DNA of 64,000 bases, taken from the NCBI GenBank assembly GCA_029891345.1, contig CM057002.1:59758777-59822776 (forward strand), read 5' to 3'. Position numbers and translations under genes: made by a program. The notes under the pieces were generated by a model. It was given only the letters and a program-made list of their open reading frames with translations, had not been told where the DNA came from and made no database searches. This DNA comes from Dryococelus australis (taxonomy: Eukaryota > Arthropoda > Insecta > Phasmatodea > Phasmatidae). Below, in pieces: positions 60,726 to 64,000 of this stretch. Position 1 is the stretch's first letter, and each line of letters opens with the position of its first letter.

Positions 60726-62124
60726 CTAGGACTGGGCCGATACCACTTTTTGTAGATTCCACCGATACTGATTTTTGTAAGCCGATACTGCATATACTCG
60801 GTACCGATACCCACATTAGAAGTAATTTGTATGTGATAGAAGAATATTTGAATGTTTTCTTGATTTATTATTAAAAAAATAATTTTTGCCATTAAGAACA
60901 CTTAAAAAAGGTTCTTACAGTCATTACAATACAATCTACAACACAACACAGTTTTAATCACTAATCTATAAGAAAATAAAAATGTCACAAGCAAATTAAA
61001 TAAAAAAATTCTTAACAGTTTTATGCTATGAAAAGTAAAAATTATTGTGTACACTCCAAAAAAACATAACACTTATTTGCAAGATTTTAAGATTTAAATA
61101 TTTATATTTAAGAAGACCAGCTGGCGTAGCTTCTCCGGGTTCAAGGAACTCCTGTCTTGGAAGATATCAAGCCAGCTGAACTAAAGCTTCTCGCCAATGC
61201 CAGACCCAGCTGGTGAGGACAAATATTTCTGTGCTGCTTTGCGCAACCTAGTATGTGGTGATGTCTTCCAGTATTGTAAAGGGTTGGAATTTATAGGTAT
61301 AGGTGGCTCTGCGAGATACATTACCACTTCAGCCTCTGGACACCTGTAAGCAGATGGTATGCTTGTTTTATTTATAATATTAGAGTCGATTGAAAGCATC
61401 CCTTTCATCTTGTGGAGTCATGTTCCTCATCTGTAGTTATGCCACAGGAAGTATTTTCAGGTTGTGTACATTGGTATTCTCTAATCTCGTCAATTAAGTG
61501 TTGGGTTGCAAAAGCACATGCATTAGGTTCCGCAAATACTTTAATTAAATAACTTGGATGCAAAAAGCCAAAATAAAAAAATCCAACTACCCTCAACCCC
61601 TCCTACTACTCAACATTTCCAGCTTCGTTTTTCTATTTTCTCCCTTCTCCTCTTAGCAGTGATGGGGTCTCTTTTTTTTGCTGCGCTAAAGGTCTCGCCC
61701 CATCCCCCACCCCCCTTTATCCCCCTTCGCCGAACATGGCTGCTAGCCTCTGCCACGGAAACAAAGAGGAATGGCGAATTATCGACCATCTGGGTGTGGC
61801 AACATCTGGGTGTAAACACGTGGCACCTTTGGTTTTGTGGCCTGACAGGATGCCCTTAGTTGGGGAAGGGGGGGTTTCGACCTACACATAACTGAAGGGT
61901 CGCTGAGATAGAAAGAGAGAGAAGGGAGAGGAGTGATGTAAGAGTGAGAGATGAGACAATAGTCCTGCCACTTCCCTCAACATCCTCGGAAAATTTATGG
62001 CTCACGAGTGAGTGGATACATGGGGAAATAGAAAATAAATACCATAGTATCGGCAATTATGCTGCGGATACCGATACTACTGATATCGGCCGATACTCGG
62101 GTATCGGTATCGGCCCAGCCCTAG
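60726..62124 (-). mobile_element. hAT transposon relic inserted in the gypsy gag
   Basis: The TIRs are CTAGGACTGGGCCGATACC at the left and, inverted at the right, CTAGGGCTGGGCCGATACC. Both are followed inward by repeated CCGATACY subterminal strings. The flanking octamers TAATTTTT and TATTTTGT agree at 6 of 8 positions and may be the decayed hAT 8-bp target duplication. The interior carries the C-terminal part of a hAT transposase on the minus strand. At 1.4 kb it is internally deleted and cannot move by itself. Confidence 0.85.
61165..61596 (-). pseudogene. hAT transposase C-terminal (dimerisation) remnant
   Basis: The minus-strand frame 61408-61181 reads EVVMYLAEPPIPINSNPLQYW, then LRKAAQKYLSSPAGSGIGEKL. 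This is the dimerisation region of ZBED-like hAT transposases, whose usual form is E..YL..P......PL.WW......P.L...A.KYL..PA.S...ER.FS. Upstream in another frame (61596-61405) EPNACAFATQHLIDEI belongs to the same protein. The BED finger and most of the catalytic domain are missing. Confidence 0.8.
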
Positions 62125-62298
62125 TATTTTGTACATGTTCATTTTTCCAAATTTCTTATTTTATTATGATTCATTGTATCAGTAGTATAATCTCATAGGA
62201 TGACAGTGCAACTTTTCGCCGGGTTAGTAAGATAGACACGTAGTCGCCGGGTTGCACCATCTGAGGTGACAGTTTCCAGACGTGACCCACGGCAGGCA

Positions 62299-62778
62299 TG
62301 TAATACTTTGATTTCAAGAGTCATGTCAGTTTCACTGGCTATTTTTAGACATTACCGCACTTTGTGCAATATTTAGGCAGTATAAATAGAGTAAGTGCAA
62401 CTTTACTGTCGTCACAAGTAGTTGTTACACATTCACGTCACTGTTTAATAGTTCACATCAAGTTTGTCACAGTTTTTTAGTCGTCGCTGTTTATTCCTCA
62501 AGTCAGTTCAGAGATGTAGTGTTCGTGCAGGGCAGCGAGTGACCACGCTGCCATTTTATCTCTTGCTCTATTTTTTTTTCTACGAGTGTCAATTGTTTTT
62601 GAAGAGACTGCAATAAACTGCAGTGAAAATTTATTTAATGTTTCACTTATTTTCTGTGGTATCCCTGTCATCAACAAACTTTCAACTGTTTCTTTATTCT
62701 GTGTCTCTAACTTTCACTGAGCTAATTCAAGCTAGTGTTTGCTGGGGACTCCCACAAGCACGTTCAGCAAATATTACA
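62299..62778 (+). mobile_element. 5' LTR of a plus-strand retrotransposon, element truncated
   Basis: The 480-bp segment starts TGTAATA and ends TATTACA, a perfect 7-bp terminal inversion with TG...CA. It contains a TATA box (TATAAATA at 62381) about 80 bp from the start and AATAAA near 62611. Two bases after its end comes TGGCGCCCAACGTGG, a classic primer-binding site. No gag follows; within about 100 bp the sequence changes to other DNA. Its orientation is opposite to the gypsy element on the left, so it belongs to a different insertion. Confidence 0.75.
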
Positions 62779-62780
62779 AT

Positions 62781-62795
62781 TGGCGCCCAACGTGG
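62781..62795 (+). promoter_or_regulatory. tRNA primer-binding site
   Basis: TGGCGCCCAACGTGG directly follows the LTR with a 2-bp gap, the standard position for minus-strand DNA priming. The same core, slightly altered, occurs at 10652 in the palindrome. Confidence 0.8.
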
Positions 62796-63014
62796 TCTTC
62801 AAATAACCCCCGAACCTTTGAAACAAACTGGTGCACCCCAAATTGCCAACCAATTCCCTAGTTAGTAATACCACCACCTCCAGGGTGTTTTATCCTTTGC
62901 AATAGCCCATGTTGTAGCTCTTGTGCTAAATACCAATCTTCCACCTCCCTCAACAGCAGTCTCACCAATCAGACTTATCATCCTATCCAGAGCAGCTACA
63001 ACCATGCAACAGAA

Positions 63015-63329
63015 AATCTTATCTACCAGCTACAGTACGTTCACTGCAATGCAGAATAGATTGGCCTTACTACCAACTCTCTTAGACAGCGAATGAAAGA
63101 CCATAGAGCAGACACCAAACAAGCCATAGCTGGGACAAATGTAAATTTGCAGGAGGAGCCAGTAGCAGCACATGCAGCATCTCACTACCAGAACTTCGAC
63201 TCCTGTTACACAACCAGAGTGGTGAGGGCCCTACGACCTTCTAATAGTAGTGCAGAACTGCAAGGCTGGGAACTGGCCCTCCAATACATCACTAAATCGA
63301 GACAGACACCTGGCTTAAACATAAGATAA
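63015..63329 (+). pseudogene. GIY-YIG endonuclease remnant of a Penelope-like element
   Basis: One plus-strand frame reads LIYQLQYVHCNAE, a TAG at 63057, then IGLTTNSLRQRMKDHRADTK and, farther on, NFDSCYTTRVVRAL and WELALQYITKSRQTPGLNIR. The LIY and (Y)IG pair with the Arg in LRQRM fits the GIY-YIG fold; the Tyr of YIG is the stop codon. The C-terminal WE.A.QYIT.SR.TPGLN pattern is typical of PLE ORF ends. In the intact element this domain nicks target DNA. Confidence 0.75.
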
Positions 63330-63419
63330 CCCCTCTGCCACATTAAAAATTTCCTGCCTCACCCTAGTTAGCCTTTAGGCCACTAGGTTCACCAGACTGC
63401 AGTGTGCCACCACTCATGG

Positions 63420-63460
63420 CCTGATGAAGCTGGCATAGCAGCGAAACGTTGCACAACCAC
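63420..63460 (+). other. Hammerhead-ribozyme-like core in the PLE 3' region
   Basis: CTGATGA (63421-63427) and GCGAAAC (63441-63447) are separated by a 4-bp hairpin, GCTG/CAGC, in the place of stem II. After the GAAA an ACGT...ACGT pair could serve as stem III, with GTA as a cleavage triplet. A matching stem I could not be drawn. Hammerhead motifs are known in PLEs, so this is plausible but incomplete. Confidence 0.35.
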
Positions 63461-63480
63461 GTATCTACGTGGAATGTGTG

Positions 63481-64000
63481 TTCGTTCAACTTTTGTGTGT
63501 GTGTGTGTCTACGAGTACCATCCTGTGAGTACTTCTGTGTTCTCTCTACTTTTTATGATGTAATCAGCAGTCTAGCCTGGCACCCTCTTACTGTTTACGT
63601 GTTGAAAATCCACAGTATGTTTGTGTTATCTTCTCATGATCGGTCACCCTCCTTTCACCCCCTCATCAACACCTTTGATTGATGGGCGTAACTGTGAAGA
63701 CAATTCCCCATCTAGTTCCCCCTGAGACTCTGATATTTGTCAATGTCAGGCTGGTTGATTGTTATCTCACAGCAGGGTGGAGCTTGGGACAAAAACTACA
63801 AGCTTTGTTTGAAGAAAACAGTAGGAGTTGAGGACCTTTTTTGCTGATGCTTTAGTTTCCTAGATGTCATGTATTGGTAGTGAAACTGTTTCAGCTTCGT
63901 TACACAGCAAAACTTTCAATGTTCAGAAAGCCAAAACATTAATTATACAGTATGTACTGAAGAATAACTCAAAACTACCCCCAACATGTAATGTTTGTCA
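63481..64000. other. No gene seen at the right edge
   Basis: A short GT repeat lies at 63494-63509. No ACOX exon, repeat terminus or RNA gene was recognised up to the end of the window. Confidence 0.4.

Larger units (their letters stand above)
63005..63480 (+). mobile_element. 3' end of a Penelope-like element
   Basis: A GIY-YIG endonuclease remnant (63015-63329) is followed by a 3' region with CCTGATGAAG...GCGAAACGTT. This layout is known for Penelope-like retroelements (PLEs). The reverse transcriptase that should lie upstream is absent, so the copy is 5'-truncated, as is common. It abuts the truncated LTR element on its left. Confidence 0.65.

Noticed and set aside
55493-64000. Further ACOX exons downstream of exon 6
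   Set aside because: All plus-strand frames were read for the expected QWRLLP-like and catalytic-Glu region motifs. None fit, so the remaining exons are probably outside the window.
1-64000. CRISPR array, prophage or bacterial operon
   Set aside because: No regularly spaced short repeats with unique spacers, no compact co-oriented genes, and clear GT/AG introns and metazoan TE families throughout.

Overview
This window is nuclear DNA of an animal, most likely an insect. The base composition is AT-rich, introns run to kilobases with GT/AG borders, and there is no operon structure. Transposable-element (TE) debris of many classes fills the space between a few exons. The placement as an arthropod, and perhaps a large-genome polyneopteran insect, is an inference from exon divergence, intron length and the TE mix. 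It is not proven by the sequence.

Only one host gene is recognised with confidence: an ACOX3-like peroxisomal acyl-CoA oxidase on the plus strand. Six consecutive coding exons lie at 26697-26816, 39838-39996, 41856-42002, 43294-43441, 46370-46660 and 55329-55492. All junctions keep frame (phases 0,0,0,1,1,0), giving 343 residues: the N-terminal domain, the FAD-binding middle domain and the beginning of the C-terminal part. The donor at 55493 leads to exons beyond the right edge.

Layout. 0-5 kb: a decayed pogo/jerky-type DNA transposon, transposase on the minus strand, flanked by clusters of a short repeated motif. 5.9-8.8 kb: a possible Tigger-like TIR pair. 10.2-11.8 kb: two inverted LTR-like arms around a spacer with a primer-binding-site palindrome, the whole bounded by a direct duplication of flanking DNA. 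12.8-13.1 kb and 24.0-24.4 kb: copies of a TIR MITE family, with a truncated third copy at 0.44 kb. 13.5-20.8 kb: GC-richer repetitive sequence of unknown class. 21.9-22.7 kb: a solo LTR. 24.7-25.1 kb: a hAT MITE with a perfect 8-bp target duplication. 26.6-55.5 kb: the ACOX exons. Their introns hold tRNA-like SINEs, a GC-rich block, a complete but dead Ty3/gypsy element with 107-bp LTRs (31043-34817), and an unidentified coding remnant (48.7-49.5 kb, minus). 56.4-60.7 kb: a second, minus-strand Ty3/gypsy element, with pol in a single frame broken only by stops. A hAT relic (60726-62124) is inserted in its gag. 62.3-62.8 kb: a plus-strand LTR followed by a primer-binding site. 63.0-63.5 kb: the 3' end of a Penelope-like element with a GIY-YIG endonuclease remnant and a hammerhead-like core.

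All TE coding regions seen here are broken. The only sequence that looks under purifying selection is the ACOX exon set. The sequence shows no CRISPR array, rRNA or confident tRNA gene.
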